This document shows positions 15,431 to 23,939 of a stretch of 61,901 bases of DNA, one piece after another. Position 1 is the first letter of the stretch. Every line of letters begins with the position of its first letter. The stretch comes from Planctomycetales bacterium (lineage in GTDB: Bacteria > Planctomycetota > Planctomycetia > Isosphaerales > Isosphaeraceae): NCBI GenBank assembly GCA_027449865.1, contig DAIDKV010000059.1, forward strand, positions 1 to 61,901, given 5' to 3'. The notes under the pieces are model-generated. The model saw nothing but the letters and a program-made list of their open reading frames with translations. It was not told the origin of the DNA and ran no database searches. The position numbers and the translations under genes were made by a program.

Positions 15431-16642
15431 CTAGCGCTCCGGGGCCGGCTGGCTCGGCCCGGGCGGCTCGTCCATGTCGTGATAGCGGACCAGCATCTCG
15501 CCGGCCCGGACCCAGATTTCGTTGCGGCTTCGAGGCCCCCGACGGCCCTTGAGGTTATGCTCCATCGCGTTGGCGAGGTAGTCGAGGATGATCGACTCGG
15601 GAACGCCCAGTTCGCGGAGCTTCCGGACCTTGGTGTGCTGCGACGCCCGGGTCTCCATGATGACGACCCGGGCTCGCATTTTCAGTTTGGGGTCGTCGCT
15701 GCGCCCCGAGCGGTTGGAGAGCCGTTCGATCTCGGGACCGGCCTGCCGGCCCTGCTCGCGAAGGATGGTCCGAAGCTCGTCGATGAACTGCCGGCGTTCG
15801 TCGTCGCGGAGGTCCATCAGCGCCTCGCGCTGTTGATCGACCTTCTGAGCCTTCTCGCGACCGATCGCGGCGGCCTCGGCCCGGATCCGGCGTTCGGTCT
15901 CCTCGGCGGTTGGCAGCGGCTCGACGGCCGGGCTCGCGCCGGCCGGGCTCGCGCCGGCCGGTTCCGGGTTCTTCGAGGGATCGGGCTGGGGCACGAGATC
16001 GACCGGAGACGCCGAGACCGGCGCGGCCTCGCGATCGAGTGGTCCCCTCGCGATGGTCCGGCCCTCGATCGGATCGCCGAACGGGGCGAATGCCGGCGGG
16101 CCCCCGGAGGGATCGAGCACGGGAACCCGTGCGATCGTCGCGACTTCTTCCACCGGACGCTCCGGCGCCGCTGGCGGATCGGCGGCCCTGGGAGCCGTTT
16201 TTGGCTCGGGCTTCGGTGTCTCGGGGGTCGGATGGGGTGTGGACGGCGAGGGCGGCGGAGTGGAGACCGCCACGGCGATCGGAGGCGGTGCCGGCGTTGG
16301 GGGTGGTTCGGGGACGGCCGGGGTTTCGGCCGAAGGCGGCGCCGCCTTGAGCTGCCGCTCGTTCTCGGCGGCGCGGGTCTGTTCCACGGCGCGCAGGTAG
16401 TCGCGGCGGGCGATTTCCGCCTCGGCGTTGAGCCGTTCGATCTCCTGGCGGTGGTAGGTGTACGCGGATCCGAGGCCCACCGTGGCGATCGTCGCGCCGA
16501 TCAGCAGCCAGGGACGGGCGCGCGTCGTGGCCTGGACCACGACCACAGGCGCCGCGGTGGACTCGTCCTGTCTGGCGGCCTCATCCTGGAGGACATCCTC
16601 GATCCGGTCGCTTTCCAGCAGATTGCCGGGCTCAGGCGTCAT
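15431..16642 (-). CDS. Single-pass membrane protein with proline-rich region, unknown function
   Basis: This 403-residue protein has a 40-residue acidic cytoplasmic lead, one membrane helix (PWLLIGATIATVGLGSAY) and a coiled coil (QEIERLNAEAEIARRDYLRA). About 150 residues of Pro/Ala/Thr-rich sequence with PxPxP runs follow, then a charged helical C-terminal domain with the segment VRKLRELGVPESIILDYLAN. This resembles proteins that reach through the periplasm to contact the wall or outer membrane. No enzymatic motif is seen. It is upstream of, and probably co-transcribed with, the HExxH protein gene. Confidence 0.65.
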   Translation of the reverse strand: MTPEPGNLLESDRIEDVLQDEAARQDESTAAPVVVVQATTRARPWLLIGATIATVGLGSAYTYHRQEIERLNAEAEIARRDYLRAVEQTRAAENERQLKAAPPSAETPAVPEPPPTPAPPPIAVAVSTPPPSPSTPHPTPETPKPEPKTAPRAADPPAAPERPVEEVATIARVPVLDPSGGPPAFAPFGDPIEGRTIARGPLDREAAPVSASPVDLVPQPDPSKNPEPAGASPAGASPAVEPLPTAEETERRIRAEAAAIGREKAQKVDQQREALMDLRDDERRQFIDELRTILREQGRQAGPEIERLSNRSGRSDDPKLKMRARVVIMETRASQHTKVRKLRELGVPESIILDYLANAMEHNLKGRRGPRSRNEIWVRAGEMLVRYHDMDEPPGPSQPAPER

Positions 16643-16891
16643 CTCGATATCCTCGTGGGCCTGGACGAAGGCCCGGCCGTCCGATGGCGGGTCGCGTGCC
16701 TTCCCGCGATCCGACCGTACCGGCCCCGAATCGTCCGCACCATCTTAGCAGGACCGCCGGATTCGTGCCCAGCCCGCGAGCGTTCCGGCGCGGTGGCTCC
16801 TTCGTGCGTGCGGCTTCGTTCCCGGATGGGATGGCCTGGGAGATGGAGACTGGTCCCGACGGGGCGGCGTTTCGTGTCGGACGATGAGGGA

Positions 16892-19642
16892 TCACTTCGA
16901 GGCGGCCTTGATGGCCTCGCGAAGCTGTTCGGCGAGGTGTGGGCCGCCGCCGACGAAGAGTCGGGCGACCTGGCCGTCGCGGCCGACCACGACGGTCTGC
17001 GGGATCGCGTGCGCCTGGTATTTTTCGGCGATCGAGCCATCCTGGTCGAGCGCGACGTGAGGGGGCTTCAATTTGTAGCGGGCCATCATCGTCCGGATCT
17101 GGTTGGGCGATTCCTGGAGGTTCACGGCGACGAGCTGGACGTCCTTCGGATCGAACTCGGCGGCGACTTTCTCGACCACCGGCATCGCCTGGATGCAGGG
17201 TCCGCACCAGGTGGCCCAGAAGTCAAGCACGACGACCTTCCCCCTGCTGCCGGACAGGCGGAAACGCTGGCCATCCAGCAGCGCCAGGTCGAAATCGGGC
17301 GCCGGCTTCCCGACGAGAGCCGACTCAATCCCCGATGAGCCCGATCCCCCGCCGGACCCGTTGTTCTCCGGCTCGATCGGCTCGGGAGCGTTGTGCAGGG
17401 TCCATCGGCCGTACTTCAGTTGCGCGGCCGCCTCGCGGATCGCCTCGCCGATCGGAAGCTGGTCGATCTCGGCGATTCGGATGTGGGTGTCGCCCAGAAC
17501 ATCGCTCGTGCCGAAGAGAGTGCCGTCGGCGAACCGCTTTGCGTAAAAGGTGACCCGGATCCCATCGCGCCGGACGGCCTGCACGAGGGTTGGGCCGTTT
17601 TCCGCGGAGGATTTCGAGGCGGGCTTCAGCTCCTCGGGATGGAGCCAGATGAGTTCGGAGATTCGATCGCGCGGCAGTTCCTTTTCTTCCAGGCGGGTCT
17701 CGATCCGGACCACCTTTTCATCCATGCCGACGAGGCGGGCGCGGAGGTAGTCGCCGTTCCGCGACCGGATCAAATGCGTCGGCGGGCTGGCCTTCTGCAT
17801 CCGGGGAAGGGTGAGCAGGCGGTCGGTCTTCGAGGCGCCGAGCCGGACCGTCAGGCTGGTCAAGGGGGCCAGCTCGACGGCCTTTACCTTCTCATGAGGG
17901 ACGAAGGTGGTGGTTGTCATCGACGATTGGAAGTGGACGCCCTTCTCGTCGATCCGGGTGATGTTCGCCGAGACGACGTCGCCGCTGCGAAGGTGGAGCG
18001 ATCGTGGCTCCTGCCGATTCGTCGATGTCGCATCCGCCAGGGCGTCGGCAAACCGCTTCGCGACGGGGGGCTGTCCGGGGTTGACCTGTCGGATCACCAC
18101 TCCCATGGGCATTGTGGTGGGCTTTGTGTTGGTTGGCGTCCTCGGCGCGGGCGGCTCTCGATAGTCGATCCGCCCCGAGACGCCGCGGTTCAGCGGGCTG
18201 GAGGTGGAACTGCCGGCGGGGTGCCAGACGAGACAGGTGGACGTCGGCGATTCGACGCCGTTTTCCTGCTGGCCGATCAGGCGAACGCCGACGGTTTCCA
18301 GCCGGGGGAGTGAGTCGCCGGTCGGTTCCTTCGCCGCGCGGGCGATGCCGACGAGCGACCGAAGCCCGGCGATGGGGAGCCGTGTGGTTCCCTCGACGCC
18401 CGGCACCCGCATCACGACCCCACCGGCGTCGATCCGCTCCAGGTCGCCACTGAGACGCGAGCCATCGAGATAGACGGCCCGGATCATCCGCGCCGGCTCG
18501 GGCTTCAACGGCGAGAGGAAGACGCTGCTGACGTCGTCCGCGGCGATGGCCTGCTCGCCCTTCTCGGTCTTCACGACGAACGCCTTCGCCTCGGGGCGAT
18601 ATCGGGTGATCGACCCATAAGTGATCGAGCCATCGGCGCGGTGGATGCGGGCCTGGTCGACGCGAACCTCGCGGGGGATTTCGCCGTTCCATCGGCCGAT
18701 TCGAAGCCATTCCAGTCGGACATCGCCGCGAATGTTCGCCAGATACAGGCTCGACATCGCCGGCGCCTTGCCGGCGCCCACCTGAAGGTCGGCCAGTTGC
18801 GTTCCACTCGGTGAGAAGACGAGGATTCGGCCTTTTTCCTGGTCGAGGTACGCCTGCAAATGGGTTCGGCCGGGACCGTTCTTGACCTCCTGCACGACGG
18901 AGAGGTCGGCCTCCTGCTCCAGCTCGCGCTGGACGACCAGGTCGCCGCCCCACGCCTCGAAGCGGAAGGCGCGCTTGACCGAGGCGTCGCGGTCGTCGAC
19001 GCCGAGCGCCAGGACAAAGTCGGGCTTGGATTTCCAGGAGAGCTCGAATTCCACGACGGCCCGCGTCGGCAGTCCGAAGTCGCCTCGGATGGAGGAGCCC
19101 TCGTGGTCGGTGGTCGGCTGGCCCGACTCCTCGCGCCAGTGGCTCTGCCCGGCCGGCTCGTGCCAGCCGACCAGGCCGTTTGGCCCGAGGTAGATCAGAT
19201 CGGCGCCGTCGCGCCACCGGTAGATTCGGAGCAGGTTGGCCCGGTCGATCTTGATGGACCCCAGCCGCGGGATGACCAGTTCGGCGCGTCGGTCGTCGAG
19301 CTTGCCGAGCGTGCCGAAGACGACGTCGCCGGAGGCCAGCTCGAAGCAGTGATCGCCGGTGGGTCGCTCGATCTTCTGGGGCGGCGGCCACTGGATGCGG
19401 TTCACGGCCTTGATGTCGAACGTAAAAGGCGAGACGAACGATCGCGCCTGCCATCGCAGGACACCGGTCCTGTCCGAGTCGCGCAGCTCGCCCTCGGCGT
19501 ATCCGCCGTCGATCAGGTGCAGGACGGCGGGTGCTGGCTTCGGATCTTGCGCGCGGGCGACGGTGGCAACCGCGAGCCAGGCGAGCCAGGCGGCCCAGGT
19601 CGGGCAAAGGCCGGGGATCGAGGTCGAACGTCGGCGGCTCAT
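16892..19642 (-). CDS. Secreted multi-repeat protein with C-terminal TlpA-like thioredoxin domain
   Basis: Start chosen at ATG 19642 (TGAGGA upstream; a GTG at 19657 is possible), giving 916 residues with a signal peptide ending near VARA. About seven 45-residue beta repeats share the form L..DG..V.G.L..ID...V.....G...IP...I..I, at roughly residues 40-85, 99-142, 330-378, 384-432, 547-592, 621-668 and 684-731. They look like LSm/SH3-like barrels. Between repeats 2 and 3 (165-318) lies a jelly-roll (LamG-like) segment. The C-terminus (775-916) is a TlpA/ResA thioredoxin: APDFDLALLDG, then DFWATWCGPC with both cysteines, then a cis-proline-type AIPQTVVV. It is probably a periplasmic disulfide reductase tethered to a binding scaffold. 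Confidence 0.75.
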   Translation of the reverse strand: MSRRRSTSIPGLCPTWAAWLAWLAVATVARAQDPKPAPAVLHLIDGGYAEGELRDSDRTGVLRWQARSFVSPFTFDIKAVNRIQWPPPQKIERPTGDHCFELASGDVVFGTLGKLDDRRAELVIPRLGSIKIDRANLLRIYRWRDGADLIYLGPNGLVGWHEPAGQSHWREESGQPTTDHEGSSIRGDFGLPTRAVVEFELSWKSKPDFVLALGVDDRDASVKRAFRFEAWGGDLVVQRELEQEADLSVVQEVKNGPGRTHLQAYLDQEKGRILVFSPSGTQLADLQVGAGKAPAMSSLYLANIRGDVRLEWLRIGRWNGEIPREVRVDQARIHRADGSITYGSITRYRPEAKAFVVKTEKGEQAIAADDVSSVFLSPLKPEPARMIRAVYLDGSRLSGDLERIDAGGVVMRVPGVEGTTRLPIAGLRSLVGIARAAKEPTGDSLPRLETVGVRLIGQQENGVESPTSTCLVWHPAGSSTSSPLNRGVSGRIDYREPPAPRTPTNTKPTTMPMGVVIRQVNPGQPPVAKRFADALADATSTNRQEPRSLHLRSGDVVSANITRIDEKGVHFQSSMTTTTFVPHEKVKAVELAPLTSLTVRLGASKTDRLLTLPRMQKASPPTHLIRSRNGDYLRARLVGMDEKVVRIETRLEEKELPRDRISELIWLHPEELKPASKSSAENGPTLVQAVRRDGIRVTFYAKRFADGTLFGTSDVLGDTHIRIAEIDQLPIGEAIREAAAQLKYGRWTLHNAPEPIEPENNGSGGGSGSSGIESALVGKPAPDFDLALLDGQRFRLSGSRGKVVVLDFWATWCGPCIQAMPVVEKVAAEFDPKDVQLVAVNLQESPNQIRTMMARYKLKPPHVALDQDGSIAEKYQAHAIPQTVVVGRDGQVARLFVGGGPHLAEQLREAIKAASK

Positions 19643-19653
19643 TCGGTGGGTCC

Positions 19654-20139
19654 TCACAGGCTCTGACAGAACAGAGAGTGGCGACTTCGGGCGATCGCCT
19701 CGGGGTTTGAGCGAAGAATCGCCGGCTGGAGCCGGCTCCTACATAAGAAGGCCTCGGTCGAAGCCAACGGTCTCGCGAAGAATCGCCGGCCGGAGCCGGC
19801 TCCTACACAGGACCAGCCACCTCCGACCCAAGGGTCCACCCCTGTAGGAGCCAGCTCCAGCTGGCGACCCGGACGAAGCAGAAGCGCTCGCGAAGAGATC
19901 AGGGACCATCGCGGGCTCCGAAGCGATCCTCGCTGGGCGATGCCCACCCGACCATCCTCCCGGCGCGACCTGGAGCCGGCTCGTCCCCCGGCCACGCGGA
20001 GCCTCGTAGTAGGGTCGGCTCCGCCCACCGAGTGCGGAACCGTACACTCGGCGGTCGCGGTCGTCGCGATCGAGGACCCGGGCACCACCCAGGCAGCCAA
20101 CGCGGCGAGGATCAGGATCGCAAGGGAGGGTCGGATCAT
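19654..20139 (-). CDS. Doubtful small secreted ORF, 3' part made of repeats
   Basis: Two bases after the stop of the toroid gene an ATG opens a frame that begins like a signal peptide (MIRPSLAILILAALAAWVV, then PGSSIATTATAE). After about 50 residues the frame runs through the GGAGCCGGCTCCTACA repeats and becomes arginine-rich nonsense, ending at the start of the next gene. It may be a small secreted protein gene whose 3' end was overwritten by the repeats, or a chance frame. There is no ribosome site; coupling to the previous stop is possible. Confidence 0.25.
   Translation of the reverse strand: MIRPSLAILILAALAAWVVPGSSIATTATAECTVPHSVGGADPTTRLRVAGGRAGSRSRREDGRVGIAQRGSLRSPRWSLISSRALLLRPGRQLELAPTGVDPWVGGGWSCVGAGSGRRFFARPLASTEAFLCRSRLQPAILRSNPEAIARSRHSLFCQSL
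19716..19866. repeat. REP-like palindromic repeats (GGAGCCGGCTCCTACA)
   Basis: Two direct copies of AGAATCGCCGGCTGGAGCCG.. / AGAATCGCCGGCCGGAGCCG.. followed by GCTCCTACA lie near 19716 and 19778. An inverted copy, TGTAGGAGCCAGCTCCAGCT, lies at 19841-19860. The core GGAGCCGGCTCC is itself palindromic. This is the architecture of REP/BIME elements, placed here between two genes of a minus-strand block. Confidence 0.7.
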
Positions 20140-20140
20140 C

Positions 20141-21190
20141 TCAACGCTCGTAGATCGGCAGGAACTTGTAATTGAGCGCCAGCGAGAGCAGAGACATCGC
20201 CGTGCCGACGTCGTTGCCGAACTGGCCGGGGATGCTCCCGTCGGCCTGCTGCTGCTGCTTGAGCTGGCGGATGAGGAGCTTGTTCCACTTCTCCCAGGCG
20301 AGAACGTCGCCCTGAAAGAGTGCCTGGGCCTCGTAGTAGCGGCAGTATTCGGGGTAGAACGAGGCGGCCTGCTCGATCCTCTGCTTGAGGTAGTCGAGCG
20401 TCGCCCGGTACTGCTTCAGGTCCTTGCGGCGGGCGACCGAATAAACCAGCGTGGCGATCGAGCTGCGCGCGAGCGAGTCGCCAAAGCCGCCCATTCCCGC
20501 GTACGCGACCTCGCCGCCGCCCGAGGTCATCGAGGTGTAAAACGCGATCGCCCGGTTGATCGCGTCGTCGGGAACCTCGATCCCGGCATTCCGCGCCGCC
20601 AGCAGGCCGACGAAGACCGCGCCGCTGACCGAGGTGTCGGCGTCCTGCGCGTCGGGCGAGTACCGCCAGGCGCCGAGCGGGTTCTTCTTCTGCGAGGTGA
20701 TCGCGGCGCGAACGGCGAGTTCGAGCGCCTGGCCGATGGTTCGCGGACCCTTGCCGTCGGGCCAGAGGTTGCGATCGTCGACGGCTCCATAAGCCTCGGC
20801 CAGCCCGAGCATGGCGAAGCCGTGGTGATACATCGAGTCGCCCATGATGCCGGTGGTCGCGTTTTGCTCGCGGATGATGCTCCGAAGCGCCTTGCGGACG
20901 TTGTTGCTGTAGGGGCCGAAGTTGGGATCCTCGCCCGAGGCGAGGAAGACCATCAGCCCCATCCCGGTGATCCCCGGCCCGCGCTGGCCCTGCGGCCAGT
21001 CGCCCTGATCGGTCTGCGTCTTCGCGAGGTATTGCAGGCCGCGGTCGTACATCTCGCGAACATCGCGCGGGACGACCTCGCCCGACCGGCTCGTCGGCTG
21101 TGCCATCGCCGCACCTTCGGCGATGGCGAGGGTCGAGGCAGCCATCGCGAGCCGAAAGAGGGCCCGTCGGATCGATCGTCGCTCGCTCAT
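20141..21190 (-). CDS. Secreted alpha/alpha-toroid protein (prenyltransferase/squalene-cyclase-like fold)
   Basis: The 349-residue protein has a signal peptide (cut near AMAQ) and several helical repeats with the QxxDGSW-like pattern of terpene cyclase/prenyltransferase toroids: YLAKTQTDQGDWPQG, AITSQKKNPLGAWRYSP, QQQADGSIPGQFGND. It lacks the DxDD or DxD catalytic motifs of true cyclases, so it is more likely a binding or structural protein. Its start overlaps the stop of the upstream gene by 4 bases. Relatives with this fold are frequent beside MoxR/VWA clusters in planctomycetes, which is also the context here. Confidence 0.75.
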   Translation of the reverse strand: MSERRSIRRALFRLAMAASTLAIAEGAAMAQPTSRSGEVVPRDVREMYDRGLQYLAKTQTDQGDWPQGQRGPGITGMGLMVFLASGEDPNFGPYSNNVRKALRSIIREQNATTGIMGDSMYHHGFAMLGLAEAYGAVDDRNLWPDGKGPRTIGQALELAVRAAITSQKKNPLGAWRYSPDAQDADTSVSGAVFVGLLAARNAGIEVPDDAINRAIAFYTSMTSGGGEVAYAGMGGFGDSLARSSIATLVYSVARRKDLKQYRATLDYLKQRIEQAASFYPEYCRYYEAQALFQGDVLAWEKWNKLLIRQLKQQQQADGSIPGQFGNDVGTAMSLLSLALNYKFLPIYER

Positions 21191-22083
21191 TTTCTGGCCT
21201 CCTGACGATTTGTGGCGGGCTTCGCCTCGGGGGGTCGCGGCGCCTCGGGCTCGTCGGGCTCGAATCCCTGTTGCCTCAGAAGCGGCTCAAGGGCTCGCCC
21301 CTGCTGGAGCGCTCGAGCCATGAGCGGCCACTGGTAGTCCTCGAAGATCGGCCGGATTTTCTTCTCGGGGATGTGGCCAAGCTGGTAGACCACCACATAA
21401 ACGTCGAATTGCCTGGCCATTTTACGGGGCGGCCTGGTTTCGGCCCGGAGCAACTCGATCAGACGGGCGTACTGGTCTTCCGTGAAGCCGACCTCGCAAC
21501 TGAGCAGCTCGAGGCCAAGGTCAACCCGACTCCAGTAGTGGAACAGCATTCGTTCCCGCTCCACTTCCTCGACCTTCCTGGCCTGGTCAGGCGTCAGCAT
21601 CACGCGCATCGTCTTGGCGAAGAGCGAGCCCTCGCCGAAAAGACCGGAGTTGTAGGAAGTCTGGAGCGGTTGAAGATCTCGCCAGATCTGCTGCACCTGG
21701 GTGTTGAACTGAAAGTTCGGGTCGGAGAGATACTTTTGACGGACCTCCTCGATCCGGTCGAAGTATCGCTTCATGTCGCCACGACCTGCCAGCAGCAGCT
21801 TCTTCTTCTGGGGAGGAAGAAGCTCGACACTCCGGGCCAGTTCCTCGATATGGAGCGTCAGTTGCGACTCAAACTGGGATCGGGTGGCCCCGGCGCTGCC
21901 CGCGCCCAGGTTGCCGAAGACAAAGGAATCGAGCTGCATCTCATTGTTCTTTCGGGCGATCACCGGCCCGGCCGCCTTCATGACATCGACGACCTGGGCG
22001 CGGGCCGAGTCCCCCGCGCCGGCGATCGCCAGGAGCGCCAGGGCGGAGAGCAGTCGTTGGAGCGGCGAAGGTCGATGGAGCAT
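21187..22083 (-). CDS. Secreted helical protein, unknown (paralogue of the broken gene at 23055-23858)
   Basis: The 298-residue protein starts with a signal peptide (LLSALALLAIAGAGDSARA) and is otherwise helical. Landmarks shared with a neighbour are LPPQKKKLLLAGRGDMKRYF, FGEGSLFAKTMR, a TPDQARKVEEVERER helix and, near the end, QRLIELLRAETRPP-like and LEPLLRQQGF segments. Motifs of the type LTxxQ-K-K-L recall small periplasmic stress proteins of the Spy/CpxP type, but I cannot assign the family. It lies in a series of same-strand secreted protein genes, with a 4-base overlap to the toroid gene. Confidence 0.65.
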   Translation of the reverse strand: MLHRPSPLQRLLSALALLAIAGAGDSARAQVVDVMKAAGPVIARKNNEMQLDSFVFGNLGAGSAGATRSQFESQLTLHIEELARSVELLPPQKKKLLLAGRGDMKRYFDRIEEVRQKYLSDPNFQFNTQVQQIWRDLQPLQTSYNSGLFGEGSLFAKTMRVMLTPDQARKVEEVERERMLFHYWSRVDLGLELLSCEVGFTEDQYARLIELLRAETRPPRKMARQFDVYVVVYQLGHIPEKKIRPIFEDYQWPLMARALQQGRALEPLLRQQGFEPDEPEAPRPPEAKPATNRQEARK

Positions 22084-22122
22084 GGCGATTCCCTCGATGG
22101 ATCGAGTGCGGTCGGTCGGCCC

Positions 22123-23058
22123 CTATTTCTTCGTCTTCACGGCGGCCTTCTCGGCCGGGGCCACGGCTCCCGCGTCGAACAGGAGGACAGGCCCATTGGC
22201 GATTGGAGCCGGCTTCGGGTCGTCCTTCTCGGCCTCCAGCCGGGCTTCTCGCAATTCCTCGTCCTCGAGTGGATCGTTCCGCATCACGGCCCGGCTGTCG
22301 AAAGTGTTCGAGAAGAAGTTTGCCCGGGGAATCGCCTGCCAGACGGTCTTCTGGGCCTCGTTGAGGAACGGGGCGATGTATGGGTCGGGGATCGTCGGGA
22401 AATAACGGGTGTTCATGCCGATGGAGAGAAGCGATGGAGACCACGAGTCGTCCCAGTGCTCGATCAACGAGCCCTCGATTTTCACGCGCTGGTCGGGGGC
22501 GAGGATAAGCCGCTGGTCGAGTAAAACAACGAGGTTCCGCGCGGCAATGCGCTTGCGAGCCTCCGCGCGACGTGCCATCTCCTGGCGATAGCGATCGGCC
22601 GCCTCGCCGGAACAATGCTTCGCGACCAGGTCGGCCAGACCGTCTCGGATTTGCCGACGCGGATCAAGCGCCGCCCGCTCGGCCACCTTCATCGGCCGAT
22701 TCCTCTTCGCAACGTAATCCTCAGCCGCCTTTCGGACCATCTTCTCGGCGTCCCGCGCGATCGCCTTCCGCTGCTCGGGTGTCGGCCGGCAGACGGCACG
22801 AACGATGTGGTACTCCGCCCGAAGGATCGGACGGAATCGCATCAGATAATTCTGGGCCGCGTTGACGGGAAGGGCGATCTTCATCATCGGTGCGACCGCC
22901 TTCGCCGCGGGTTTGGCCTCCGCCGTCTTGACCTCGACCTTTTGCACCACGACCGTTGTCCCGCCCTGCTGGGGCGGTCCGCCGATCGCGATCGCCGAGG
23001 TTACCACCACCACCGCGTTACTGAGGGCCAGGGCCATTCGGAGTTTTCGGTGCCTCAT
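22123..23058 (-). CDS. Secreted helical protein of unknown function
   Basis: The 311-residue protein has a hydrophobic N-terminal signal (MALALSNAVVVVTSAIAI). Helical segments follow with TPEQRKAIARDAEKMVRKA, LAPDQRVKIEGSLIEHWDDS and PDPYIAPFLNEAQKTVW. The repeated x-P-x-Q-R-x-K motif resembles LTxxQ-type periplasmic proteins. Its ATG overlaps the stop of the broken upstream gene by 4 bases, and the next gene follows after 39 bases, so this is an operon of related small exported proteins. No catalytic residues are evident. Confidence 0.65.
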   Translation of the reverse strand: MRHRKLRMALALSNAVVVVTSAIAIGGPPQQGGTTVVVQKVEVKTAEAKPAAKAVAPMMKIALPVNAAQNYLMRFRPILRAEYHIVRAVCRPTPEQRKAIARDAEKMVRKAAEDYVAKRNRPMKVAERAALDPRRQIRDGLADLVAKHCSGEAADRYRQEMARRAEARKRIAARNLVVLLDQRLILAPDQRVKIEGSLIEHWDDSWSPSLLSIGMNTRYFPTIPDPYIAPFLNEAQKTVWQAIPRANFFSNTFDSRAVMRNDPLEDEELREARLEAEKDDPKPAPIANGPVLLFDAGAVAPAEKAAVKTKK

Positions 23059-23858
23059 CGTTTTGGCTCCTCACGCGAGACGTAGCCCTCGGAGACGAGT
23101 ACAGGCTCCATCCGCCTGGCCTGCTCGAACCGGATCGCCAGGCCGCGGCACTGCGACTCGTCGAGGAAGGCGCGAAGCTTCTCGCGCGGCAGTCGCGACA
23201 TCTGGAACAGGATCGCGTCGTAGTCGGAATCGCCATATCGGCCCAGCGGCGGCGTCTGCTCGACGACCAGGTCGACCAGCGTCTTCCGCTGATCCTCGCT
23301 GAGACCAAGCCGGTTGCTCAGCAGACAGGCCGCCCAGTACACCCGGTTCCGATACTCGAGCCTCGCATGACGGGCCACCTGCTCGGCCGTCGGCACCTTC
23401 CGCACCATCTTGCCGAACATCGACTCCTTGCCGAAGATCTCAACGCGCGGCTGGCTCGCCACTTACTGAAGCCGAATGACGCGCTGGTTGACCCTGTTGA
23501 AATCCCCGTTCGAGCGAGCGTACTCGGCCTTCAGTTCCTCGACCTCGTCGAAGAACCGCTTGATGTCGTGCCCTCCAGCGAGCCGCAGCTTCTTCTTTTG
23601 AATGGTAGTCAGTTCATATTTTCGATCAAGAATTCCAATTTCCTGATCGAGGGCCCTCTCCAGTTTCTTGCGGAAATCCTCGGGTTTTGAGGCGCCGAAG
23701 ATGAACGGGGTGATGTCGAACCGTGGCATCGCCGCCTGCGGGCGAACCGGAGCAACGACGGCTTCCTCAGGATGGAACGGGGCATCCTGGGCCCTGGAGT
23801 GTGCCACGAGGAGCCAGCAGGCGCCAACGGCGGCCCATCGGACGATGGTTCGCGACAT
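23055..23858 (-). pseudogene. Secreted helical protein gene interrupted by one in-frame TAA
   Basis: Two adjacent frames (23463-23858, 131 residues with signal peptide; and 23055-23462, starting GTG) are in the same phase and separated only by a TAA at 23463-23465. Joined, they align without any gap to the paralogue at 21187-22083. FNRVNQRVIRLQ-stop-VASQ aligns with FNTQVQQIWRDLQ-P-LQTS, and FGKESMFGKM with FGEGSLFAKT. A single substitution or sequencing error would explain it. The second half could restart at the GTG right after the stop, or the stop might be read through. Downstream landmarks (LSEDQRKTLVDLVVEQTPP, ARRMEPVLVSEGYV) are intact, so the event is recent. Confidence 0.7.
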
Positions 23859-23939
23859 GGAAGGGCGATCCTCGTTTTCCGGGCTTTTTTGTGGGCGATT
23901 CCGCCGGGGCGACCCAGGTGCCGTCCGGCGGGATCGGGC

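Noticed and set aside
14783-17338. Plus-strand frame of 851 codons across three minus-strand genes
   Set aside because: It spans the ends and gaps of unrelated genes, has no ribosome site and has biased composition.
20141-21190. Genuine squalene cyclase or hopanoid gene
   Set aside because: The toroid repeats are there but the DxDD acid motif is missing, the length is half that of squalene-hopene cyclase, and it has a signal peptide.
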